This document shows positions 48,143-60,503 of a DNA stretch of 64,000 nt, piece after piece. This stretch comes from Zonotrichia leucophrys gambelii (taxonomy: Eukaryota > Chordata > Aves > Passeriformes > Passerellidae), in contig NC_088170.1 of NCBI RefSeq assembly GCF_028769735.1, positions 56,391,585 through 56,455,584 of the forward strand. The letters run 5' to 3'. The position numbers and the translations under genes were made by a program. The notes below the pieces were generated by a model that saw only the letters and a list, made by a program, of their open reading frames with translations, was not told the DNA's origin and searched no databases. Position 1 is the first letter of the stretch. Each line of letters starts with the position of its first letter.

Positions 48143-51100
48143 AAATGAAATGAACAGAAATCAGAGTAATCAACTAAATACAACTGTGCTTTATTGTCCT
48201 CATAAAGTGGGATGAAGTATTCTTAGTGTAATAATATTCAACATTTCAAAATAATAGTGGCTAAATTCAGTATATAACCCACTATAAACATTAGAGAAAA
48301 GGGTATTGTTCAACTTAACAAATTGCCAGAGGCACTTTAAAAAAAGAGAATATTGCTTTTTAAATTCATTTCATAAGTTACCTTCAAATGAAGCTTCCAA
48401 ATCAAATTTTTGCAACTTCTGTCAGCACACATGATTGAGAAACTTGTGCCATTTGCAACATACAATTCAACTTCTATGTGATTGCATGAATTCAGTATTT
48501 CTCAAACATCAGGGTCAATACAAACTGAGAAAGCCATATAAAGTACACTGTTCCTTCTTACAAGTAACTTCTTCATTAAACAAAAATCAAGTCCTATTTT
48601 TCCCTCCCTACTGTGGAAAAATACAGTTCCAGAATTTAATCCACATATCTCCAGCTTGAATCAAAACTTGTCTTTCTTCAATTACCACCAGTCACAAATT
48701 TCAAAAACTACAGCAGCTGATGTGGAGTCACCATCTCTGAAAGATGTTTCCCACAACAGCTATTTTCACTTTGTAAACTCTTTCTTTCATTGTTTACAAA
48801 GTCATGACAGTACTGCAACACAGCAATGATGTTCAAGGTGTGATTCAGACATTTTACTTAATCTTGAGTGAGTGTTTTAAAGACATGAATTTTAGCCTCA
48901 TTGAAAGACATCATTACTCTATGGAACATCATTGAAGACAACTGAGTTGTGTGAAATGAATCTTCCCCACCAACTCCCATGTACAAGTCTGTTTATGGTT
49001 CATTGCACACACAGTGAAAATGGATTAGGGTGTAGCCAAAAAGGTTGAACAGACAAATAAATGAATGTTCATTCACAGACATATGTTTTCAAGAAGGTAA
49101 ATAGACTAGGCAAAATTTAAAACAAAACAGAAGATGGCAGCGTCAAATTAATTCACTAATTTAAAATATGCAGTATTTATTAGTAATAAATTATTTGTAT
49201 AGTTAATAACCAGTATATTAACTACATATTTCACCCTTTGTACTTTCACAGTATATACTCTGTTCAGAGATCTGAATAATCAGGACAACTTTATTTCTGA
49301 ACTAGTGCTCAACTGAAAATTTCCATGTTGAAGTTTTTTGTTGTGTAGAAATGTATCTTAACAGATAAAGGTGGCAAAGACTTAGTGGAATAATGCTTAC
49401 TAAAGACAGCCCAGAGGAGTGCTAAAATCAGATTTAACTTGAAAACCATTTCTGATGCCATATTAGGCATCACTTTAGAACTTCTTCATATTCATTTACA
49501 GACTCTAGCATTATTAGCATTATTTCAGTTTCATACTACAAAAAAAAAAAAAATCCAACTAAGCACAGAACAGCCAAAACTCATCAGATTTATATACACT
49601 TTGAAATAGTTGGAGTTTTTTGATCAGTAGGTTCTGACCTACAGCCTGGAGAACAGAATCTAAATTGGGATAACCATATGAATACTTACAGAGAAAAATG
49701 TCAAGAAAATGAACTGAATGATGGAACATCTGAGTAATGACAGAAGAAGAAAATTACATATTCTATCTGTTTTAAAAGGATTAATATTATTTGTATTAGA
49801 TGGAAATTAAAAAAAAAAATAGGAATTGGGCTTTTGGAAATTCTGTGAGAGAAAAGTACAGCACAGATTGTCTGGAAAATGTAAGAGAAAAATATGTTGA
49901 ACAAAAAAATCCAATGCAGAATCTACTAGAAAAAGTTTTGAAATGAGAGAAGCAAGAGCTCTATTGAGGAAAAGAGGAATTCTTGACATCAGTAACTGTT
50001 GCCAGCTATCTCAGGAGAACTGTCATGCAGACATTCGGAAACGTGTGTCTTAACTAAGGAAGATAGGTCAGGAAAAAAAAGCAGATATGCAAATCATCAG
50101 CATAAGCTGACAGTGAAGTTGTAAGAAAGCCTCAGATCACCCATGAGCAGGATGGAGAAGGAAGAGGGAAAAAGAACCAAGAACCCCTGTGAGACAGGAA
50201 GAAAGGGCAGAATAGCTCTCAAAACAGACAGCCAAGGACAATGCAAGTGGCAGAGCAAAGCACAAGAATGTCACGTATCAGGAATACAACAAAGGCCAGA
50301 ATTTTAAAGAAGCAGTGATCACTACTAGGAGCTAAAGGACTGGAGAGACAAAAGAAGATAAGATTTTTATGATTTCATGTAGTTCTAATGAGGTTGTGCA
50401 TTCCAGAAACAAACAGTAATTATACCAATTTCATAAGCCCTTCACAAGGATCTATGCTGCTATAAAGAAGTTATTTTTACTGAATTTCACTGGATTTGTC
50501 CAATATTAGTTTGTCCTTTCTTCCCCGCCCCCCTCCCCCAAAGTTGTGTTTGAATCTAGGTATTATGTCTTACACAGTGGAAAAGAGTTAAAATGATCTT
50601 TAATATTTAATAGATTTTCTGTGCAGGCTGTGTTAGCTATGGATGTCTTAATAAATCTGAAACAAGGAAGCAGAGAACTGTACAACATGTTAGGACCTTT
50701 GAACATTTGTTTTTAACAAATGTTTTAACAAACAGGTTTTAACAACAACAAAACATCAGAACAAAAAAAGGGAAAGTCAAATGGCAGTAATGGTTTAGTT
50801 GCTAGTGCTCACTTCTACGATCAATAATAACTAACACAACTAACTGGAGCTTCAGAAAAGAAAACTAAGTACATTTAAAATATTAAACTAAACAGCTTGA
50901 AATTGTGGTGTAATCTTAAATGTAATGTAGTCCTAAAACATCAGTGAAGCTCAGTGAGGAGAGGCTCTGTGGGAGGAAGGAGCATAACATTAAAGAGCAC
51001 ATGGATGTAAGAAAGGAAATTTTGCTTTTTGTCTTCTTGTACAGCAACACAATTCTCTTCCAGACTTTGGGCTTTGAGAACAATATTAATTTTAATAAAG

Positions 51101-52627
51101 TCTTCTTCTAGAAACACTGGCTACTTCAAAGTAGCCAAGGAGCAAAATAAACTGTTTTCAAAACTCTATCTAACATTCTACAAGTATTCTACACTCATTC
51201 ATCAAGATCCTGATCAATAAAGCACTTGAGAGTACATGCTTAAATAAAACAATTCATGAGTCACTCTATTGAAGTCAATGGGATTATTCACATTCTTCAA
51301 GTTAACTAAGCTAAGCATAAGAAAAGTACTTTCTCTCTGCATTCACAATCAACTTTCATTTAACCACAGAAAAATTAACATCTATTTCAACAGTACTGGA
51401 AGCTGCCTAAAGAACTTGAACTTAGAAAAACCTACAGGCTTCCTATGCATATCACTGAGTTTTGATTCGTTGTTTTTTTCATGTCTAAATATTTTCCTCA
51501 TAAAAAAACATGGGTTCTTATCTTTTTCCTTCTTTTCCTTCCCACACTGAATCTTCCCTGATGTTGATGAATGCCTCCAAAGAAAAATGGACAAAAATTA
51601 GCAATACACAAACATATTTCTAATTCACACTTACTGACATTACAACAGTGGCCAAGAATTTGACATCATTAGTTCTTTTAAATATTATGAAAATAATTTT
51701 AAGTCCCTTTTTGCAAAAAATGCAAAGAACTTCCATTTTGAGATGAAGATTTTTAAATTTGTGTGGCTACCAGCATGCAGTGTACTTATGCTACAAAGTT
51801 AATGAAGATGGAGTCAATATGTTCAATGGAGCCTAAAAAGGCATTCAGCTGATAAGCCACTTTAAACCATACATCTCATAAATCACTCTAAATCCCTCTC
51901 TAGGCTCCTGAGTTTATTTACTGGGTGAAGTTTAGAAACACAACACAGCAATGTACATAAACTTACAGAAAGACACCCCTCTTCTTGCGTTTATATCTCA
52001 AACCGAGCCCCACCTCTGCTGCTCACAGTGAGCCCACTGGTAGGAAGGACTGACCAGGAACTTCAGAGTTCTAGATCTGACAAACCTCTAAACACAGAAA
52101 TTCCCATGTATTGGCAAGAAATAAGCAAACCCATTCAAAGGCATGCATTTGTGCCAGTCAACAACTTCAGCTGTCATGGGGAGTCACACACAGAGGCTGT
52201 CACTGTGAGTTTTGTATCTGCCAGTGTCAGTGAAACTGCAGATCACAGCTGGGAAGCTGAATGTGCGCACTGCTCTGTGCTAGAATGTGGTCCTGCAGAA
52301 AATCAGGACCCACTTAGTCTGCTTTCACTGAGAATTTGGGAACCCTGTCTCTCCACAAGAAACTACAAAATAAATAGGAAAAACTAACAAACTAGACTTG
52401 GATGACCAACAAAAGATTCATACACACCATTATAATTCTGCAAATACCATCTGGCTTTTTTCTATTATAGGAGAAAACTTCTGAGCTATATTCATATATA
52501 AAACACTGTCTTGTATGAATGAGAGTATTCTAAATTCACACTGAAAAGCTAAATTATTGTCTAAGAAATTTGGTTTTTTTTCCCTGTGCACATAATCCTT
52601 ATGCATGTTAAAGACTGTACACAAAAC

Positions 52628-52629
<2 letters not shown>

Positions 52630-52666
<37 letters not shown>
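52630..52666 (+). repeat. (AT)n microsatellite
   Basis: A pure AT run of 14 units occupies 52639-52666, with a short interrupted TA tract in front. It is likely length-polymorphic. Confidence 0.95.
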
Positions 52667-55600
52667 GGTTAAAGCCGTGTGGCTCTTTTTTAACTAACAC
52701 TCTTACCTTCTTTTCTTTGAGTTTTCCATTATTTCAGATTGCACTTAACACAAGACAAACAATAAGAGGTTAGTGACTTCAGTAGTGCTGTACTACTGAA
52801 ATATAATTGCCTGCCACAATAAATTCCTAATGAGCACAACTCTTACCAGTGGAAGGTTGCCCTGGCAACAAAATTATTCCAGAAGGTAACTACCCATTTG
52901 GTAGAAGGCAATGACACTCAGTTGTCTGACAAAGATTTGAAAACTATAAAAACTTTTTAACTGCTCAAGTTCAACAGAAACTTGATGTACCAGGACTCTC
53001 TTGACACAAGAAAATACTGAATACAAACGGATTGAGAAACTTCCAAATGAATGCAGAGTCAAAACAAGGGCATTATATTAAAACAGGTAAACATTTGGAT
53101 TGCCAGTCTTACAATAAAAAGTTCTTCTCTCACTTGTTTATGTCTTCCTATAGTTCCAAATGACTAAATATGATTTAAACCACACTTTTATATTTACTTT
53201 TAAAGAGTAAAATGTGAAAATGTTTTCCTGAATTATAATGGAAGTTGGCAAGATCAAGGCTGGGCTCAGTAGACAGTAGGATGGTGAATTTCATCTCTGA
53301 GGTAGGGAGCTAAAAACATTCCCAAGAGAAACCAAGAAATGGCAGAATCAAAAGTAGAGGCACGACCTGAGTACAGCCTCCTGAGGACACTGATGCTTTT
53401 TAACCCAGAAGCTGTTTTCTCTTACAGTCCAGGGCAGATACTGACAAGAAGAGTCACTACCAAGACACACAGTATTTTTTTATTTCCTAAGAAAATTAAA
53501 GTTTCATGTTCACATTTTACATCTGGCAGGAAAAGTTATATCCCACTATGTCTGTCTCCCCTACTCCAGAACATTTAAACTTACTAGCCAGTTTCAAATT
53601 GACAAATGCTTAAAAATTTGAAAGACGATCCTACCCACATGTTAGTAATTGGATATTAAATATTCATATGTCCAGACACTTCTTACAAGGTAACTAAGTC
53701 AGATTCTAAAATTAAGTTATTGTCAAATGAGAGAGAAAGTGTTCATAAATTAAACGGACAAAAATAACAGAATAGAATCTGTGTTGTTCAACAAAATACT
53801 AAGGGGTCTTGAAAAATATTAGTTTAGTAGAGATGCAAAATTATTCCAAATAGCTTTTACTGGTAAAAAATAAAGTTGGCTTCAAAAAGTTTCAGAAAGC
53901 TGTTGTGCCACTGAATAATAAAATGACAAACGGAATGCAGTCTGGATATATAAACACAGAGGTAAAAACACTGCAAAGCAGAAACATCTGATGTCATCCA
54001 TGACATGAACCACTGAGACTGTCAAGTTGGACTAACCATGAACAAATACCTGATGTACTCACCTTTGAGAGGGGAAATGGATTCTCAGCACTTCTGTAAA
54101 ATTGTATCCATATTATTTCTTAAAACTCAACATTAAATGCCTACTTTTAAATAAAACCCCCTTAATCAAAATCTAGTAATGAGTTACATAAATGATATTA
54201 AGAAATAAATGGGAAACAAATATGTCTGTTACCATATTGGTAAATAAAGCATGAAGTCCATTATGAGACAGTGTTCATTTTTATTTTCATGTAAGTCAAA
54301 GAAATGAAAAGTACACTTCAGCCTTCCTTGAAGGGAAGATATAAATAGTAGTCAATACATTTACATTTTCCAGAAAAAAATAGTGTTTATTTTGGGCAAA
54401 GAAAGCACTGGTCTCCTTGATTAAGAAAAAAGAATAAAATTCAAGAAGGAAAAATACGTATTTTTCTAGACCCACTGGCAGGATTTCAGGAAGAAAGATA
54501 AAGCTGGCAGACTCCACCAGGAACAGGTGCTCCCTATTGAAGTTTTTCTAAGGGATGCAACCTGAGAAATGTACTATCTACCAAGAAAGAAAATGTGCTT
54601 TGGAAAGATGGCAAATAAGGACAAGCAATCATTCTGATCTAACACTAGGGCTGAAATCACAGCTCTTCTCTCTCATCCTCTCTCCCTTGCACCGGCTGTG
54701 GTTCTCATCAGCCTCCTCACTTCCCCAATGTGAAGAAAACTAATAGATACTGTCAAGGAGCTGAGGGGAACAGAAACTAGAAGAAAAACCTATTTTAGCA
54801 GTGAGACAGTAAATCAACTCACCAGTACTGTCAAATTCTGTCCGTGTTATTATTTGCTCTTTTCTGTGTCTTTTGTTAATCTTTGTTACTGTTTTGCATT
54901 TTAAATGGTCGGATTTTATAAATTCTTTCATTTGTGCCTAATTTTACACAGTAAGCTTTAGGTACCTTGGTAACAGTAAAGTTTTCCTCACACAAGAACA
55001 GGGCAATGCTGCTAAGTAGGACAGCAGGGCACTGTAAACAGTACCTACCTCACCTCCATGGTTTTGTGTTTCCAATGAGTCTGAGTGCATTATTCATATC
55101 AACTGCATCAGCTTCTTACTGGGGAGCTGGCAATACAGCAGTCAGCTAAATAATATGAAACAAAAATGCGTCCTGGCAGGTGAAAATATTAGGCTGTGCA
55201 CTTCAACTCTAAAGATTCACGCAGCATATGACAGCATGTATTTAGAACTGAAAACTAACATACATTGCTGCTACTGTATTTTCCTTTTCCCTTTTCCTTT
55301 TCTGAGCAAGTGTTTAGCTGTGAAACTTGTATTGGTGTCTTTTCTGTGAATTATGAAATACTGCTATGGTGAGTTACACAGAGTAATCTCTGCACAAAAG
55401 AGAGCACAAAAAGGTAATTTATGTGAGAACATCAGATCAGAAGATAAACACTCTAATGAAAAATACACCCACTCCATTCTACTCTATTCTCTAAAAATAA
55501 ATTAAGTACTTTTATGTCTATGAAAATGCCTATCCTATTTAAAACACCAGTCAGTATAACACCTTGTTATCTTGCATCCAGATAATTCAATGGCATTGTT

Positions 55601-58107
55601 AAGAGTCTTCCTTCCAGCTGCAAACTGCCTACAAGCCAAATGCATTTTGAAATCCATATTAAGCAGTTAAATATACTGATTCTCAAAACTAAACACTGTT
55701 CTGCTCTGAGTATTGGTATGCAAGCACTGACATTCAAGTCCTGTATTCCCATTTCTAGTCAGGGATGAAGAACTGGGAATGGCTGCCACCACTGAAATGG
55801 CATTGCTTCCTACCCCAACACAGGAGCACAAAGCTACATAAACACAGAGTATCTTACGAGTGCCTGAAGGACAACACACATTTTAAGAATTTAAATAAAT
55901 GAAAATAAAAACTTCAATGGAAACTGCCATCACATGTTTTAGTCTGAAGAAAGGATACTTTCTGAGATTTTATGGTAAGCATATAAAATTCTTATTTAGA
56001 GCAAGACAGCAGAGATGCTGAGCATTGAGGCATCTCTACCTTTTCCAATACAGTATGTTAAATCTTCAGTTAAACTTAGAAGCCCACAGAAGTCACTTTC
56101 AAATAGCAAAGAAATCTTTAAAATAGTGTCAAAGCATCCTTCTGTCAAGGACCAAATATAAAACTAATTTGTATTTTGTAAGTCCATGGAAATGTGTAAA
56201 ACACATATAGACTGAATAATTCAGCCATCACACCACTTTGATTTACCAGTCCTTTGTGCCAAAAAAGATGATAACATATAAGATAAAAAGGCAAGATATA
56301 ATAAAAGATAAAACTCAGGTCTTATGTTACACTATTTTGGTTTGTGGACATAAACATTCATATTTATCAGTTTCAGTTCTATGGATTTAAATTTTAAATG
56401 TCTTGGGTATAACTTAACAAGCAATTCGTATTTTGAAAAAATTTACAAGATATTTACTATATAACAAAAAAAAAACACCACCAAGGCCTGAAACAAGTGA
56501 AGAAGTAGGATAATTCACTCATCAAAATGCAAGTCAGGTTAAAAAATAAATCAAACTAAATACTTACAGCTAAAAAGCTTTCTCAACATCTCTTTTGTAA
56601 GCAAAATTCATAATGTCTTTACTTTTTCTACTTTACACAGTTCTTCAGAAGACAGTGATGTATTTCAGTGGATTTCATAGATCCAGCTACAGAATAACAG
56701 AGCATTTACTGACGTGAGGATTTGGGAGCCTTTCCAAATTTCTCTTCCCCTCAACTCTAACTAGCTCAAGTACAGGTATTTTGGATATGTTCAACGATTT
56801 ACTCCACAGACCCTAACAACTGACTGATGAATCCTAAATTAAACTAGACAGAGAATATGACTCCAGCCAGAGGACTCTTACTACCATACATTCCACCACA
56901 GCGGTGGGCATCATTAAAGTGTCCAATTCTATTCTCACAGAAGTCACTGGAAGAACAATAACAAATACCGAGAGACAGAACACAGTTCCAACACCTCCAG
57001 CCAACAGCAGTTATCTCTCACACTAGGAAATACACAACAGCAGACAATTTAAGTGTGTTGTTATTCCCCTGAAAACCCTCTGCTGCAGTTCATGAGAAAC
57101 TGGGGCCTGCTGTGAGAATCACCAATCTAGAATTTAAGCTGGAAACAGCACAGTATTTATTTTTTCCACTGAAACAGATGAAAACAGGCAGCTTGGCGAA
57201 ACAAGGCATGGTTTCAGCTTTAATGGGGAAAGAGAAAGACAAAAGAGAGAAAAATGTTATTTTCCATGAAAGCAGCAGCAGATCCTCTCTTTCAAAAGGT
57301 GCCACTGGTCTCTTCTCATGGATTTCTGCAGGAAACAGAGCCAGAATGCACTCAGGGTGCGGACATGAATGGAGCTGACAATTCTGCCTGCCTTCCTATT
57401 CCTTCCGCATGAAGGAATCTGACTGTCCCACCCCTCCTGAACCCTCATCTGACACTGCTTCTCTGCCATTCCCACATCATGACACACATTGGGACTAGAG
57501 ATATCTGTAAACAGGGCCTTCAAAATGCCCCATCCCTTCCTAAGAGCCACAAGGCAGGCAGATCTGAACAAAAGCCTGACATAAATAGTGGAGGGATGAA
57601 TGCCAGTAGTCCCTGCTGATGTTCCATAACAACATGATCAGTTCACCTTTCTGAACTTAAAGTGCAGGTAAAGCTAATTGTTTACAGTAGTTCAAGATTA
57701 TCGGGGGTAAAAGTCAGTACAGGCACATCCTAAGTACTCACAAATAGCAGACAGTAAAACTCTGTAAATCTAAACAGAACTCCTATGTGTTCTTAATTTA
57801 CTGCTTTAGGACACATGAGGTAGCAAAAGCAAGACTGATGATAGGATCATCAGCCTTTGAGTACAGGAAGAAAAGTAGTTAAACATCTATCCAGCCCTCA
57901 CAATTATTAGTAGGATTGCTCCTCCCATCTGTATCTGGAAAGTTAATTATATTTCTTGCTTTTACTCATTTTACATGTCTCTTTCAAATCCAACGTCACA
58001 GGTCCCTCCATAGCTAAACCCCTGAAGAACTTCTTTAACAATATATCTCTAAATGAGAGACATATTTTGGCCTGTAGCAGGCTTTACAGTTAAAAATATG
58101 ACAAATA

Positions 58108-58159
58108 TTCAATTGGTTTTCTTGTTAAATAGAAATATTTAACAAGAAAACCAACTGAA
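58108..58159 (+). repeat. 24-bp inverted repeat with a 4-nt loop
   Basis: TTGGTTTTCTTGTTAAATA at 58113-58131 and its exact reverse complement at 58136-58154 are separated only by GAAA. Five further bases per side pair with one mismatch. It is the strongest short palindrome I saw in the window. Confidence 0.9.
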
Positions 58160-60375
58160 CAAACTCCGTCTCTGAAGTGTTTTCCATTCAGAAAGCAGCA
58201 CTGCTAGTACACAGCTAGCTGTAAACAATTAATTCAGAAATCCCAGGCACCAGAATGGCTTAATGACAAGTTGGGTAAAAATCTGTAACATTATTGCTTA
58301 ACACCTTAGCAAAAACTTTGCATGAACTTTACTGGCCCTTGCAGGTTCACTGCATTTATTATCCATAGTATCAAGGTGAAAAGATCCATATTACAGGTTG
58401 CTAATCAGTGTAATAAAAACACAACTGGAATCTGATTAGCAACTTGAGGAATTGCTTGAAGTTGTTTCAGAAAAAGTGTCTAAGGAATCCTTATTGGTTA
58501 TAAATACACTATTAGACAAGACATGCATACAGAGCAGTCTACTGAATAATGAAACCTAGAAAACAGCACAAATCTGCTGTACCTGCTGAGTCAAAACACA
58601 GAATTACTCCTTAAGTTTGTTTAATACACAAAAATAGTCCCCACTCTGCATATAAGTATTCCATTTAGGTATTTGGATAAAAATACATTGAAGAAACCTT
58701 GATTTAAAAGATACCCTTGGAAATCGCATGCAAAGCTTAAGTATTAAGCTTTTAAATACTACTTTAAATACTCAGATTTTTTAAAAAATTATAATTAAAT
58801 AATCAGAATTATTATAGATAAAGATCCCATTGAAGTGCAACTTGAGAGGTGCCTATGGACTAGCAATGAGAAAGCGCTCCTTTCAGCACAGCAACAGTTT
58901 GAGAAATTAACCCCAGACTTCCTTTTCAAAGGAAAATTCTCAACATTATCATAAAATCATAGCTCAGAGATGAACTTAAATTGAAATTCTGTCAAAAACA
59001 TATATATTTTTGGGGCATGTATCAGCAGTTAGCTGGATTAAACAGGCTAAGATAGATAAGGCTAATGATCACGTACCAAGAGCAGTGCTAGAGGCAGCAT
59101 GGTAAAAAACCTTCAGGTGCTGGAAATAATGCAGCAACAGCAACAACAATTATTCAAATGGGGATAAATTAGTTACAATAAAACATTTAAATAGCTCAGT
59201 CTTTCAAATTGCCAGAAAGTTTTTATAAAGAATACATTTTTTACTCTGGAATAAAATGCCAGTTAATAACAGATATCACATTAAGTAATAGATATTATAA
59301 TGAAACAAAGGAAGCAAAAGAACCTCAGATGAAACCAGCAGCCATGTTCAATTCAGATATTTGTTGAAGATAAACTCTGCAAGGATACCACCTCTTAGAA
59401 CAGATTAACAGTAGAACTGATAGATTTCTCATTTCCTAACACGTTCTTATCAGATTTGGATACCATCAGACTTCACTGAAACAACATACTGAACTCATTA
59501 AATAAACAGCAAGCAGTTCTTCACCCTCTGTTACAGGTCTGGATAAATGATCTATTAGACATTCTGACATTAAAGTGTATGAAACCAATAGGACATTTCT
59601 ACATAATGAGTAGATATAAAGACAATGCTATTTAAAGATATTACATCTCTTTACAAGGCGTAAATTTTGAGTTAATCTCTTATTTACTGACTAATACACT
59701 TGAAAATTCTTAAGGAATTTAAAATATTTGTACTTTTCCCTCCCCCACTAACTTCAACAAGGAAGTTGTTAGATAAGGATATATAGTTTAAACATATAGT
59801 CAAGAATTGCAACCAAAAGCTACTGAAACATCAAGTAATAGAACTAAGAATGCATAAACCACTTTTCTCAAACATCAATTCTTTCTCTTGACAATAAGAA
59901 ATTATTGAGGAAAAATAATTACCACACCAAGAGGTCAGCAACATGGAGTTTTATCCGAACAAACAGACAGATGACATGACAAAGGACAAAGGCGGAGAAC
60001 TGAAGATTGAAAGCTAATATTGGATTGAGTAGTTAATCAGATGGATAATAAGAAGCCTGGAACTCAGAATTGATGGAGGGCATTGATTAGGCACAATTCA
60101 ATGTTTCACTTCTCTGAAGGGACAGAAGGGAGTATTGAGTGAGTGTTCAACTTAGTACTACAAACTATCATGACATCAAATGCTTGGCTTTGAAGGGCAA
60201 GAAGACTGAAGACATTAAATGTTTCTAAGTAGTGGTGATCATTGAAGGTTTTTTCTTTTATTATGATGATACTCAGACAACACTAAAGCAAAAGGTTCAA
60301 GAAAAACCACTCACAAAGATACTGGCATGTCCAAAACACTTTACCAGAGTTATGGAAGTTTAAAAAAGTACTTAC

Positions 60376-60503
60376 TTGGTATGTGTCCCATAACCTGATG
60401 GTACACCGTAAAGGGACTTCTCTCATCAGCAAGTTATTCATCCAACGGAAAGCAAATTGCAAGTATTTCACCTCATGCTGATCCAAGTGCCTATGAACTT
60501 GTT
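60376..60503 (-). CDS. TBC1D22A: TBC1D22A internal coding exon (C-terminal TBC domain)
   Basis: On the minus strand this 128-nt exon supplies two bases that finish a split codon, then 42 full codons. The translation includes HRHLDQHEVKYLQFAFRW and later LRCTIRLWDTYQ, the hallmark C-terminal part of a TBC (Rab GTPase-activating) domain. A pyrimidine-rich acceptor ending TCTTCAG precedes it and a consensus GTAAGT donor follows, so the exon enters in phase 1 and leaves in phase 0. From memory of the family, HRHLD and HEVKYLQ match TBC1D22A better than TBC1D22B. The protein is a TBC-domain protein reported to associate with the Golgi adaptor ACBD3. The catalytic arginine and glutamine fingers lie further N-terminal and are not in this window. 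The longer open frame around the exon (60283-60561) is read-through into intron. Confidence 0.96.

Larger units (their letters stand above)
25970..60375 (-). other. TBC1D22A: TBC1D22A intron between the two visible exons (34.4 kb)
   Basis: The intron is bounded by GTAAGT at its 5' end (60370-60375 on the complement) and TTTTCTAG at its 3' end (25970 upwards). I see no further coding exon, which agrees with the two exons encoding adjacent residues. It is AT-rich and holds CR1 fragments at 42905 and 47290, tandem duplications at 28092, 39374 and 48094, a hairpin at 58108, an (AT)n run at 52630, and A/T runs at 37481-37497, 41667-41679 and 49540-49553. Open frames inside it, the longest being 36001-36405 on the minus strand (134 codons) and 52028-52387 on the plus strand (119 codons), show no family I recognise. 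Elsewhere I see only unclassified AT-rich DNA. Confidence 0.93.

Noticed and set aside
50524..50539. C-rich run CCCCGCCCCCCTCCCCC
   Set aside because: A short homopyrimidine tract without four spaced G-runs or other context; no quadruplex or promoter claim is justified.
52028..52387. 119-codon forward frame in the large intron
   Set aside because: No recognised domain and no flanking splice signals; the exons on either side already encode contiguous protein.
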